Below, one piece after another: positions 6,607 to 13,219 of a stretch of 25,179 bases of DNA; position 1 is the stretch's first letter; the number at the start of each line of letters is the position of its first letter. The position numbers were made by a program, and so were the translations under genes. The DNA lies in the IMG/VR virus record IMGVR_UViG_3300047387_000087, positions 1 to 25,179 of that record. The stretch is one strand, 5' to 3'. The notes below the pieces were generated by a model. The model worked only from the letters and a program-made list of their open reading frames with translations. It did no database searches and was not told the DNA's origin. This DNA comes from a virus.

Positions 6607-7005
6607 TTAGATGTGTGCTTTTAAAACAAAGCAAGCTTTCATACGTTTAACCAAGTAATCTGTATACCCCGACCAAAACTTTTTAAGTTCTGGTGAGGCC
6701 GCTAGGTTTTGATACTTTGAACGACACGGCTGTTCGGGGCAACGGGTGTGTACTGCCCATCCTTCTGCAACCATCACATCTAAAATATGGTTGCAACCTC
6801 GCTGACTTAATTGCGCACCTTTCGCAATTTTGTTAGCTGAAATACCTTTCTCTCCCCCCTCTAATATAAGGAGAGCGACGTCCCATCTCGACCAAGACGA
6901 GAAAATGTAATTACACAACCTCTTATTATGGTCGAGCTTTAAGTCTTCAAGTCTTTTCGAACTTGTAACACACAGATTAAGGACTTCACGTTCAATAGGT
7001 TTCAT
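6607..7005 (-). CDS. Winged-helix (MarR-like) regulator
   Basis: The product is 132 residues. Residues about 40-110 look like a winged helix: WDVALLILEGGEKGISANKI, then AKGAQLSQRGCNHILDVMVA as the HTH and EGWAVHTRCPEQPCRSKY as the wing. It starts MKPIEREVLNLC. It is the first gene of the - strand set with the LuxR-type regulator and integrase, 74 bases upstream of the former, so it is probably part of the lysogeny control module. A role as repressor or activator cannot be told apart from sequence alone. Confidence 0.7.
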   Translation of the reverse strand: MKPIEREVLNLCVTSSKRLEDLKLDHNKRLCNYIFSSWSRWDVALLILEGGEKGISANKIAKGAQLSQRGCNHILDVMVAEGWAVHTRCPEQPCRSKYQNLAASPELKKFWSGYTDYLVKRMKACFVLKAHI

Positions 7006-7116
7006 GGTTTGAAAAATTAATAATCAGTTTCATTACCACTACAGTTTCGAAAAAAAATAGTAAAGTAAACTGAACTGAGTTCGCTTAATATACAAGCCTA
7101 ATGAACATAATAGTTA
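7006..7116 (-). promoter_or_regulatory. AT-rich gap with a small dyad, candidate promoter region
   Basis: This 111-base gap lies upstream of the winged-helix gene and downstream of the spanins. It holds a perfect GAACT-G-AGTTC dyad (7072-7082), an A8 run (7051-7058) and TACTAT-like text on the - strand. No convincing -35/-10 pair is seen. It separates lysis from lysogeny genes, so a promoter for the latter is expected here. Confidence 0.35.
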
Positions 7117-7326
7117 CTAATCGCACACCCGATGGTGTGTTTCGTTATGAACTATAACGTCTGTGAGCATCTCTTTATCGTTCTTCATTAACCAATCGGC
7201 TACCTCGTCGTTGTCAAAGTAGATGGGGTAGGCTATATCGCAGTACGTATCACCGCTTATCTTTGCGCACCCAAGTAGAGGCACGATCAGACAACTCAGT
7301 ATCATCCATAGCTTTAATTTCATCAT
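7117..7326 (-). CDS. Outer-membrane spanin lipoprotein (Rz1-like)
   Basis: The 69-residue product starts MMKLKLWMILSCLIVPLLGC, a lipoprotein signal peptide whose lipobox ends LLGC, giving a short mature protein with Cys20 lipidated. The mature part, with CDIAYPIYF and VHNETHHRVC, resembles a type of small phage lipoprotein commonly found at the end of lysis cassettes. It overlaps the 3' end of the inner-membrane spanin in another frame by 77 bases, as in Rz/Rz1 pairs. o-spanins join the i-spanin across the periplasm and fuse the two membranes at lysis. The call rests mainly on lipobox, size and context. Confidence 0.75.
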   Translation of the reverse strand: MMKLKLWMILSCLIVPLLGCAKISGDTYCDIAYPIYFDNDEVADWLMKNDKEMLTDVIVHNETHHRVCD

Positions 7327-7489
7327 CGATTACTTTCTGTATTTTTAAATTTGACAGGCGTTTTTCGTCTATCTTTCTTTTGATTTTGTCCTGACCCCTT
7401 GCGACACCTGTTGAATAAATTCCAATCAGGCCAAGTACGAACGCTGCGCCAACGAGCGCGTAGAGCTGAAGCTTTTGCATACCAAACAT
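7250..7489 (-). CDS. Inner-membrane spanin (Rz-like)
   Basis: The 79-residue product has an N-terminal membrane segment (about residues 8-26, YALVGAAFVLGLIGIYSTGV) followed by a Lys/Glu/Asp-rich helical periplasmic domain ending in WVRKDKR. This is the i-spanin layout. Its ATG immediately follows the amidase stop (TAAATG), and its 3' end contains the start of the lipoprotein gene in another frame. It is shorter than lambda Rz but within the range of small phage spanins. Confidence 0.75.
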   Translation of the reverse strand: MFGMQKLQLYALVGAAFVLGLIGIYSTGVARGQDKIKRKIDEKRLSNLKIQKVIDDEIKAMDDTELSDRASTWVRKDKR

Positions 7490-8161
7490 TTACTTCCAGC
7501 CTTCTGCCCAAGCCTTAATTCTTTCTCTCATTATATAAACGCCGAAAAGAATAGTGAGGCCAGCAAAACCCAGAATGATATACTGACTTGTTTCGTTCAT
7601 GCCTGAGAGTGAAGTGACGGCAGTACCAGCACTGGCTGCAACTGTAGCTGCTGATGCCTTAACTGTTTTACTTTGGGTTGGTTTCGTACGCTCGGGCTTC
7701 TTAGCCGTTGCTTCGGAGAGCGACATGCCAGCCAACCATTTCTGTACGCGAAAGCCAGGACATGCTTTGGACGAGATGCGATTGTGTCCAATCACTCGCT
7801 CGCTCTTTATGTTGTACTGACCCTGTAGCTTTCGTATCAGTTCGTATGCTGCTGCTAGTTGTAGCGGTGTGAAGTGATCGGTTGCTAGGTCGTCTGCATC
7901 TGAACCGAAGCCACCAAAAAGTGCGATGCCAATACTATCTTTATTATGACCACGCGCATGACTACCGATCATCTCGATAGGTCTGCCCTGTACGACTTCT
8001 CCGTTGCGACCTATGAGGTAATGATATCCAATCGCCTTCCATCCCCGATCTACGACGTGCCACTTTTCCACTTCTTTGACTTGTTCGTTAATTGTTTTCT
8101 TATCCCACCAATCGGGACGGGTCGCGGTACAGTGGACAATGATCTGTCTAATCTGTCTCAT
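7490..8161 (-). CDS. Endolysin: N-acetylmuramoyl-L-alanine amidase with C-terminal membrane anchor
   Basis: The product is 223 residues. Residues 1-140 are an Amidase_2/T7-lysozyme-type domain that cuts the amide bond between MurNAc and the stem peptide. The zinc ligands are His10 (IVHCTA), His126 and Cys134; His126-Lys132-Cys134 has the same 6+2 spacing as T7 lysozyme, and Tyr47 (YHYLIGRNG) matches its catalytic Tyr. A Lys/Ala/Thr-rich linker (about 145-190) leads to a membrane segment at about 193-211 (YIILGFAGLTILFGVYI) and a basic tail. T7 lysozyme lacks such a segment. The start overlaps the upstream gene's stop by ATGA. Confidence 0.93.
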   Translation of the reverse strand: MRQIRQIIVHCTATRPDWWDKKTINEQVKEVEKWHVVDRGWKAIGYHYLIGRNGEVVQGRPIEMIGSHARGHNKDSIGIALFGGFGSDADDLATDHFTPLQLAAAYELIRKLQGQYNIKSERVIGHNRISSKACPGFRVQKWLAGMSLSEATAKKPERTKPTQSKTVKASAATVAASAGTAVTSLSGMNETSQYIILGFAGLTILFGVYIMRERIKAWAEGWK

Positions 8162-8556
8162 AGTTTAAACTCCCTGTGTAAACTTTCTGTTTGAGCTTCA
8201 AGTGTGAAGTCTATTGGGTTTATTTTAAGAGATATGGGGGGTTTGTCGTCCCATCTGCGAGCTAGGACTAGGCCAGTATCGAGAGCTACGAACAGATACA
8301 CACCGTCGTAAAAATCTTTACGGGCTTCGTTGACTTTAAAACAGTATCGGTAGTTGTCTGAGTACCTATCTTTTCGGTGGTATGGTTTACGTGACGACTT
8401 TACTTGTACGCGAATAATATCACCGTTTGGATGTGATACCCATAGGTCATCGTGAGGGAGGTCTACGTGAGTGGTGCGTAGTCCCAGCTTTTCTAAAACG
8501 TACGCCGCATAAAATTCTGCTGCACGTCCAGAGTAAATATTGTTCTGATTGCTCAG
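8158..8556 (-). CDS. PD-(D/E)XK-type endonuclease-like protein, apparent CTG start
   Basis: An open frame of 132 codons has no ATG, GTG or TTG before its conserved N-terminus. The only plausible start is CTG (8556-8554), directly after the TAA of the upstream gene; an ATT lies six codons later. The text SGRAAEFYAAYVLEKLG, then HDDLWVSHPNGD and VQVKSS reads as the Glu...Asp...(Q)xK core of small PD-(D/E)XK endonuclease-like proteins. It ends with ATGA overlapping the amidase start. No strong ribosome site is seen, so translation is probably coupled. It could also be cut short by a sequencing error. A nuclease inside a lysis cassette is unexpected; its role is unknown. Confidence 0.7.
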   Translation of the reverse strand: MSNQNNIYSGRAAEFYAAYVLEKLGLRTTHVDLPHDDLWVSHPNGDIIRVQVKSSRKPYHRKDRYSDNYRYCFKVNEARKDFYDGVYLFVALDTGLVLARRWDDKPPISLKINPIDFTLEAQTESLHREFKL

Positions 8557-8832
8557 TTATCTGTTGCGCAGTAAGTTTTCTAAATGTGTAATGGTCGCTT
8601 TTGCTGTCGCTAAATCTGATCGTAATTCTGCGATCTCTCCCAATAGTTGTTCTATCTGCTCCGTTTTATCGTCAAGTTTTTCAGCCAAACGATCTACTTG
8701 GTACTTGAGTGTGTTCTGGTACTCAGCGTTAGCATCGCGTCGTGCTTTCTCTCGCATCGATACGAAGCTCCAAAACCCAGCGCTTCCGATTAGTGCTACG
8801 GCTAGTGTGATTATGTGCTCAAGTCCCACCAT
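8557..8832 (-). CDS. Small membrane protein with coiled coil (lysis-region)
   Basis: The 91-residue product has one N-terminal membrane segment (about residues 5-25, HIITLAVALIGSAGFWSF) and a long coiled coil (about 45-88, KLDDKTEQIEQLLGEIAELR). The layout suits an i-spanin-like or holin-like lysis protein, but a better i-spanin candidate lies at 7250-7489. AGGGAAG lies a few bases before the ATG. It immediately precedes the CTG-start gene. Confidence 0.7.
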   Translation of the reverse strand: MVGLEHIITLAVALIGSAGFWSFVSMREKARRDANAEYQNTLKYQVDRLAEKLDDKTEQIEQLLGEIAELRSDLATAKATITHLENLLRNR

Positions 8833-8839
8833 TACTTCC

Positions 8840-9025
8840 CTATGTCTGCGTACCTATGTCTACGCAACGTGAAATATGAAAGCCACCTTCGGGCTTACTA
8901 ATGTTTAACATCTGTTCGTTGTTGATACGTTGCAACTCACATGCCTCTTGTGTCGTAAAAATAAATGGCAACGGCTGTATTCTGTACTCGCTTCCAACAA
9001 ACAATAAAAACACAGCCACCCACAT
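8840..9025 (-). CDS. Small exported-type protein with two cysteines (61 aa)
   Basis: The product begins with a hydrophobic MWVAVFLLFVG signal-like segment, then FTTQEACELQ and a C-terminal RCVDIG, so two Cys remain after any cleavage. Its ATG overlaps the upstream stop (TGATG). Small proteins of this layout are common among uncharacterised phage genes; no function is known to me. It resembles the 54-residue protein at 9214-9378. Confidence 0.55.
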   Translation of the reverse strand: MWVAVFLLFVGSEYRIQPLPFIFTTQEACELQRINNEQMLNISKPEGGFHISRCVDIGTQT

Positions 9026-9213
9026 CAGCTTAACTTCTTCTTTAAGTATAGTAGAGTAGCGTAGACTGTTATCAGATATACAGTTGCTATGCTGACATCG
9101 ACTAGGTGCTCGCGCATATGGTAAATAAACTCTATGCCTGCCTGTACGTCACCTTCAGTATAACCTACGTTTACGTTCTTCGTACCAGTAAAGTTCTCGA
9201 TGGTTTGTTCCAT
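9025..9213 (-). CDS. Small single-pass membrane protein, holin candidate
   Basis: The 62-residue product has a polar N-terminal half and one membrane segment near the C-terminus (about residues 40-57, VSIATVYLITVYATLLYL) followed by a KKKLS basic tail. A single C-terminal segment with a positive tail fits a small class-III-like holin, but no homology is recognised. It lies in the lysis region, follows the 54-residue gene directly (TAAATG) and overlaps the next gene by one base. Confidence 0.55.
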   Translation of the reverse strand: MEQTIENFTGTKNVNVGYTEGDVQAGIEFIYHMREHLVDVSIATVYLITVYATLLYLKKKLS

Positions 9214-9378
9214 TTACTTCTCCGCCCATAGGCAAGCTAGTGTTTCGTTCGACTTAGTTACTATTACTTTTGCTTCGTCCTTTTCCTGCTGGCATATTTC
9301 TTCCGACCCGTGCGTACTGATTTGGTAGTAGTTAATCTCACCAGTCGTTGTGAAATTGATCCACACTAAAAACCACAT
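9214..9378 (-). CDS. Small exported-type protein with two cysteines (54 aa)
   Basis: A short ORF starts MWFLVWINFTT and ends LACLWAEK, with Cys at about residues 29 and 49. A good GGAAGGGAAG ribosome site precedes the ATG. The stop codon directly abuts the ATG of the 62-residue membrane protein. The layout (MW plus hydrophobic start, Glu-Glu-x-Cys, late Cys) parallels the 61-residue protein at 8840-9025. Confidence 0.6.
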   Translation of the reverse strand: MWFLVWINFTTTGEINYYQISTHGSEEICQQEKDEAKVIVTKSNETLACLWAEK

Positions 9379-9439
9379 GCCCTATCTTCCCTTCCTAGTT
9401 CAGCTTTCGTGCAGCGCAGCCCTAGCGGAGCTGCCCCAA

Positions 9440-9931
9440 CTAAGCGATCCCCTTGAACCTCAAGACCCCGTAACCCAATAATCCTAGAAGCCCTAAAAAT
9501 AGTACGCCTGCTGCTACGTACCCAAGAAATTCCATACGTTCGTTGTGATCTGCTAGTGCTTGCTTGCGTGCTTTGGCGCGTGCAGCACGCGCTTCGTTTT
9601 CAAAAATTAGGAAGCGATCCCAACTCCCTGGCCTCCCGTACAAGCGGCACATCGATCTTAAATTTTCTCTATTCTCTTTTAATTCTTCTAACTTTTGGAA
9701 AGCTTCGAAGTCGCTGGCTGACTTACCCAAGAACTTATTGTAGATAGAGTTCTTGTCCTTATCTACCATAGCCTTCAGCTTCTCTTCACTATCGAGAACC
9801 ACACCAATTTTGTCGGCAACGGAGGCTAACTCCTTGCCGTTCTGTATCGATTGCTTGATCACCCCGTATGCTGCGTTACACGCGCTTGCCAGTGCGATTA
9901 CTTCTGCTACCGCCACGTCGAACTTCTCCAT
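9440..9931 (-). CDS. Conserved-type phage membrane protein with GRPGSWD motif
   Basis: The 163-residue product is largely helical. It has an Ala-rich N-terminus, a charged middle with KLEELKENRENLRSMCRL, a distinctive YGRPGSWDRFLIFENEARAA segment (about 98-117), and one C-terminal membrane segment (about 136-158, LGYVAAGVLFLGLLGLLGY). Proteins with a similar GRPGxW segment and late membrane helix are, from memory, recurrent in marine podovirus-like genomes, function unknown. It overlaps the small basic ORF at its start by 56 bases. A virion or lysis role is possible but not shown. Confidence 0.7.
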   Translation of the reverse strand: MEKFDVAVAEVIALASACNAAYGVIKQSIQNGKELASVADKIGVVLDSEEKLKAMVDKDKNSIYNKFLGKSASDFEAFQKLEELKENRENLRSMCRLYGRPGSWDRFLIFENEARAARAKARKQALADHNERMEFLGYVAAGVLFLGLLGLLGYGVLRFKGIA

Positions 9932-10028
9932 TGACAGACACGGTTGTCTTTGGTGTTCGTAAGATTTTTTGGTACGCAGTCTTTGCTGCCTTACCCCGTC
10001 GTGAATTTGATTTTGCTTTACGTGCCAT
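9876..10028 (-). CDS. Small basic hypothetical protein (50 aa)
   Basis: The ORF MARKAKSNSRRGKAAKTAYQ continues to a basic GGSRSNRTGKRV tail. An in-frame ATG four codons upstream (10040) would lengthen it to 54 residues. It fills the gap between the resolvase-like gene and the 163-residue gene but overlaps the latter by 56 bases, and has no clear ribosome site. It may bind nucleic acid by charge alone. This is a weak call. Confidence 0.4.
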   Translation of the reverse strand: MARKAKSNSRRGKAAKTAYQKILRTPKTTVSVNGEVRRGGSRSNRTGKRV

Positions 10029-10072
10029 GAAGATCAACATAACCGATATGAGTTTGCTATGTCGTCCTCTAA

Positions 10073-10450
10073 CTAGGAAATAGAACCTGTCTCCAACAAG
10101 TACGAGAGGTAAAGTTCACGCCAATCATGCAGTCTCATTACTACTAAGCTTTCACCCAGCTTCTCACCATTACGTCGCGTAATAACAACTGGCTTTTCTG
10201 GTGCGTGTGTAAGACGTATGTTTCTTTCTGCTTGCTTCATAGCTTCTCGAACATTTAAACGCTCTACGCGTTTTGCTTCTATAAAAATATCTGGCGTACC
10301 GATTATGTCGGCACCACCCACTACTCCTATCTTGCCACCGCCAGAAAGCGGTGCTCTTTGGCATCTGTTTTCATTAAAGATATGATCGTTGAACCAATGT
10401 GCTAGGTCTACTTCGTACCTATCACCTTTTCTTTTCTGTGGATTAGCCAT
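10073..10450 (-). CDS. Holliday-junction-resolvase-like PD-(D/E)XK nuclease
   Basis: The 125-residue product begins MANPQKRKGDRYEVDLAHWF, with Glu in the first helix. The active-site core is ADIIGTPDIFIEAKRVERL (about 48-66), supplying Asp and the ExK pair. A helix with the Gln-bearing REAMKQAERNI follows. This is the layout of archaeal Hjc-like and phage PD-(D/E)XK nucleases that cut branched DNA. It is coupled to the upstream zinc-finger gene (TAATG). It could process replication or recombination intermediates before packaging. Confidence 0.8.
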   Translation of the reverse strand: MANPQKRKGDRYEVDLAHWFNDHIFNENRCQRAPLSGGGKIGVVGGADIIGTPDIFIEAKRVERLNVREAMKQAERNIRLTHAPEKPVVITRRNGEKLGESLVVMRLHDWRELYLSYLLETGSIS

Positions 10451-10806
10451 TAGAACGGCACCTCTGGTTTGTAAGGCTTCTTCCTCGCCTGAGTTTTATG
10501 CTCTTCTTCGTAAGCTATTCGTCTAGCGTCTGCCTCTTTGTCTAGGCATGGGTCGCAACGGTACTGGTTCTTAGCTCTGGGTTTTATACAGCCGCAGTTA
10601 AGACAAGGCCGCCTCCACATTTTTGGAGACGGCTTGATTTGGTACTTGGCACCTGGAAAGTATTGAAGATTGAGCCTCATTAATATTCGTTTGAGCGTAT
10701 CGATACAAACGTCGTAACGCTCTGCTAATTCTTTGTGAGAGTAAGTATTATGAAATCGTTTTAGCCAAGCCACCTCTTCATCAGGTAGCTTTGTTTTTCT
10801 TGACAT
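10450..10806 (-). CDS. HTH plus zinc-finger DNA-binding protein
   Basis: The chosen start at 10806 has AAGGGGG a few bases upstream, so the much longer upstream extension is not used. The 118-residue product has an HTH-like N-terminus (HNTYSHKELAERYDVCIDTL, about 15-34) and a CxxC...CxxC pair (CLNCGC and CDPC, about 73-91), consistent with one zinc ribbon, and a basic tail. Such proteins are common small phage DNA-binding factors, and an HNH-related function is possible, though no HNH histidines are seen. It is first in a - strand set with the resolvase-like gene. Confidence 0.7.
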   Translation of the reverse strand: MSRKTKLPDEEVAWLKRFHNTYSHKELAERYDVCIDTLKRILMRLNLQYFPGAKYQIKPSPKMWRRPCLNCGCIKPRAKNQYRCDPCLDKEADARRIAYEEEHKTQARKKPYKPEVPF

Positions 10807-10906
10807 GACCCCCTTCAATGCAATTTCTTGAATGAACATGTTTCGTTTTGTAACATATATACAACTATGGGTAAACGTAAGTTGTGTAAAAATATATACT
10901 TTGGTC

Positions 10907-10934
10907 TTGACAATACGAACGAACACGATAAAAT
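10907..10934 (+). promoter_or_regulatory. Strong sigma70-type promoter, + strand
   Basis: A perfect TTGACA (10907-10912) and TAAAAT (10929-10934) are separated by 16 bases. Transcription would begin near 10941 and run right, against the flanking - strand genes. No + strand gene follows, which suggests a non-coding transcript or an RNA primer. The -10 box lies inside one arm of the 12-base inverted repeat 10926-10937/11018-11029. Confidence 0.55.
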
Positions 10935-11029
10935 CGCAAGCGATGTAGGCGACTGCAAGCGAATACAAGCTACGCTTAGTAGCTTGTATGAACGCAGCAC
11001 AAAGACGTAACGTAGACGCGATTTTATCG
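10926..11029. repeat. Nested perfect inverted repeats (12-bp outer, 10-bp inner)
   Basis: The outer arms CGATAAAATCGC (10926-10937) and GCGATTTTATCG (11018-11029) are perfect. Inside lies a perfect hairpin, TACAAGCTAC (10964-10973), loop GCTTA, GTAGCTTGTA (10979-10988). CTGC and GCAG also flank the inner hairpin. The set can form a cruciform or an RNA stem-loop. It lies beside the prim-pol gene, so an origin or replication site is one option, and a transcript element is another. Confidence 0.6.
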
Positions 11030-11055
11030 GTTTTCAAAAACAAATATTACGAACG

Positions 11056-11076
11056 ATTGTGCGACAATTTTTTTTT
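11056..11076 (+). terminator. Short hairpin plus T9 run, + strand
   Basis: ATTGT-GCG-ACAAT (11056-11068) is followed by an unbroken T run to 11076. The stem is only 5 AT-rich pairs, so it is weak, but with the promoter at 10907 it would end a transcript of about 135 bases. Confidence 0.35.
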
Positions 11077-11103
11077 GTACGAACGGTTATATTGGTTATA
11101 TTT

Positions 11104-13029
11104 TTACTGCGAGTTAGACACCCACGATGGTACGACTGTTTCGCGTGTTGATTTCGTCCACTCTTCTACTGTTGAAACGGGACGACCAACCCTGTCTGCA
11201 ATCTCTCCATCTGATAGCGGTGGGCGAATAGCACCTGTCGCATCTGTCCACTCTTTTGCAAAACCGATAGCCCTTTGCTTCGCTGTCTTTGGGCTAATGA
11301 CCTTTATCGTGTCGTCCATTGATGATGAGGTAAACGCTAGATTATATACTGGCTCATGCGCGTCAGACCACTCACGAACTTTCCCGTACCGTATCTGCAT
11401 CATCACGTCTATCCGACGACCTTCTGCCTCGGCAGCAGCTAAGATGTCAGTAAATGGACTAGCAGGAATGTTACCTTCGTAGAGGCCAGCCTTTACATCA
11501 GCAGTCTCTTGATCCCAGAACACTTGTGTAATCTTCATCTGAGTTTCGAGTACAGTTAATTGATTAGAGCTTCCTGCTTCTCTGCCCGACGCTGTACCCT
11601 CGGACGGTTTGTTGCTGTGGTGCAGCAACCAAACAACCAGCCCTGCATTACGTAACTTCAAACAAAGTTGGTTGATGTACCCCCACTGTTCGGCAGAGTT
11701 TTCTTGTAGACCTGGAAACGCCGAACGAATGGTATCGATAACCACATGCGTAGGCTTCGTGGCTTTAATCCACTGCTCAAAATTTTTGATGCCAGCTTCG
11801 TTCATTAAGTTCATATCTCGTTGATCGTGGAACGGTGCCCAAATCATAAAGTCACTGGCTGCCTCTCCGTACGAACGACGTGATCGATCAAGAAACTTAG
11901 CGATGTTAGCCCTGCTGTTTTCAAAATCGAAATACAAAACTTTTGATCTTTCAGCTATATCGAACGGCCCAAAACGATGTTGCCCAGAACACGCTGCGTA
12001 CAAAAGATTACGTACGAACATAGATTTACCATGACCACTATACCCAAACACTTGGACAATCGTGCCTGTCGTTGGGACAATCGGATCGATATAGAACTTC
12101 ATATTATCCACGTACTTCTGTAACTCGTCCAAGCTGTCAGTAGTAATAGGATTAAATACGTTAGGCTCTGGTTGCTTGACCTCTACTATATTGCCTTTCC
12201 GTATCTCTGCTTGCTCTGCTCTCTCGCACATCTGGCGCACTTTTTTATCGTCAATATGATTTTGGAAAAACTCATTCATAAAAAGTTGAGCACCACTTTC
12301 TAAGTCTGCGCCTCTCTCTCCTTGTCCAGCAAGTGAGGATATATACTTATAAAGCCTATCGTCTCTGCCATTACCGCCACCGTCAGGTAACTTACCTACC
12401 TTTGCAACTAACTCTTCAGTGCGCTGCCAAATAGGTTTGTCTACATAAACGTCGTCAAGGCTCATACCTTCTAAACGAAATTGGCTGATGTCTACTACAT
12501 TACTAGACTTAGAAACTGTAAATCGAGGCGGCTTATAAACAGGCATGTCATCAAAGTCAGTGCCTTCAGATATAACCCATTCGTAGTTTTTGCTTGGCGG
12601 TGCAAGGCAGTAACCTTTAGAACCACGCAAGTCCAACCCATCTATCTGAGGCCATTCGCTACCATCAGTTGTAGAGCCAGCTCTATTTTTTATCCACCCC
12701 GATCCGCTCGGAAACGAAAAGTAAAAATGACGACCACGTTTTGTCTTTACTTGTATCGGTGTCTTAGTCAGGCCAAACTTCTCTGCTGCTTCGAGAGCCT
12801 CATTATTATCGCAATCAACAATAACAAGGCCGCTCAGTTCGCATGAAGCAATTGCTACATTAGCATTTGGTGATCTTTTCCACCATGAAATTACCTCTTC
12901 TTCTGAAGGTAATCTCTTCTCGTCAACATAGATACCCCACTTTTCAGTTGGTTGTTTCGTATCTGGTGCGATTGGTATCGGCAACCAGCCCTGATCCAGA
13001 TACTCTAGTGCTGCGTCTAAGGTGTTCAT
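11104..13029 (-). CDS. Bifunctional prim-pol / RepA-like RecA-fold ATPase replication protein
   Basis: The product is 641 residues. Residues 1-170 form an archaeo-eukaryotic-type prim-pol domain: Asp72 and Asp74 in VIVDCDNN, GRHFYF with His101, and IDGLDLRGSKGYCLAPP with Asp130/Asp133. Residues about 315-520 form a RecA-fold ATPase of the RepA/AAA_25 type: Walker A GYSGHGKS (329-336), FDFEN, Walker B HVVID (428-432) and LLHHSNKP (469-476). A C-terminal HTH-like segment reads LSDGEIADRVGRPVSTVEEW. It should prime and unwind DNA at the phage origin. GGAGG lies 6 bases before the ATG, and the gene overlaps the upstream HTH gene by 86 bases. Confidence 0.93.
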   Translation of the reverse strand: MNTLDAALEYLDQGWLPIPIAPDTKQPTEKWGIYVDEKRLPSEEEVISWWKRSPNANVAIASCELSGLVIVDCDNNEALEAAEKFGLTKTPIQVKTKRGRHFYFSFPSGSGWIKNRAGSTTDGSEWPQIDGLDLRGSKGYCLAPPSKNYEWVISEGTDFDDMPVYKPPRFTVSKSSNVVDISQFRLEGMSLDDVYVDKPIWQRTEELVAKVGKLPDGGGNGRDDRLYKYISSLAGQGERGADLESGAQLFMNEFFQNHIDDKKVRQMCERAEQAEIRKGNIVEVKQPEPNVFNPITTDSLDELQKYVDNMKFYIDPIVPTTGTIVQVFGYSGHGKSMFVRNLLYAACSGQHRFGPFDIAERSKVLYFDFENSRANIAKFLDRSRRSYGEAASDFMIWAPFHDQRDMNLMNEAGIKNFEQWIKATKPTHVVIDTIRSAFPGLQENSAEQWGYINQLCLKLRNAGLVVWLLHHSNKPSEGTASGREAGSSNQLTVLETQMKITQVFWDQETADVKAGLYEGNIPASPFTDILAAAEAEGRRIDVMMQIRYGKVREWSDAHEPVYNLAFTSSSMDDTIKVISPKTAKQRAIGFAKEWTDATGAIRPPLSDGEIADRVGRPVSTVEEWTKSTRETVVPSWVSNSQ

Positions 13030-13219
13030 TCATTTCCTCCGTGAAGTATTGATCGAGGTCAAGCGTAGGCCAAGCCTCTTTGATGCGTGATAAGTAAGTG
13101 GAGGAAACAAAGTCTCTTCGTACCCACCCGTAAGGGGTAGTGCGGCAAATGCCTAATGACTTAGCTACGTACGGTGCGCCGCCAAGATCATCTATTAGTT
13201 TTTGTATGTCGAAGTGCAT
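12944..13219 (-). CDS. Cro-like helix-turn-helix protein
   Basis: The 91-residue product has a compact HTH at about residues 4-45 (LIDDLGGAPYVAKSLGICRT, then TPYGWVRRDFVSSTYLSRI), typical of Cro/YdaS-type small phage regulators. AGAGG lies 11 bases before the ATG. The last 29 codons overlap the start of the prim-pol gene in another frame and look less conserved (RSTRVSGSGLVADTN), so the functional protein is probably the first 60 residues. It diverges from the recombination operon and is a good candidate for the early switch regulator. Confidence 0.75.
   Translation of the reverse strand: MHFDIQKLIDDLGGAPYVAKSLGICRTTPYGWVRRDFVSSTYLSRIKEAWPTLDLDQYFTEEMNEHLRRSTRVSGSGLVADTNRTRYETTN

Noticed and set aside
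10807-11043. Long 5' extension of the zinc-finger gene to 11043
   Set aside because: The added text is not conserved-looking, runs through the inverted repeats, and the ATG at 10806 has a much better ribosome site.
10988-11482. 164-codon + strand frame downstream of the promoter at 10907
   Set aside because: Most of it is antisense to the well-supported prim-pol gene, and no ribosome site or domain is seen.
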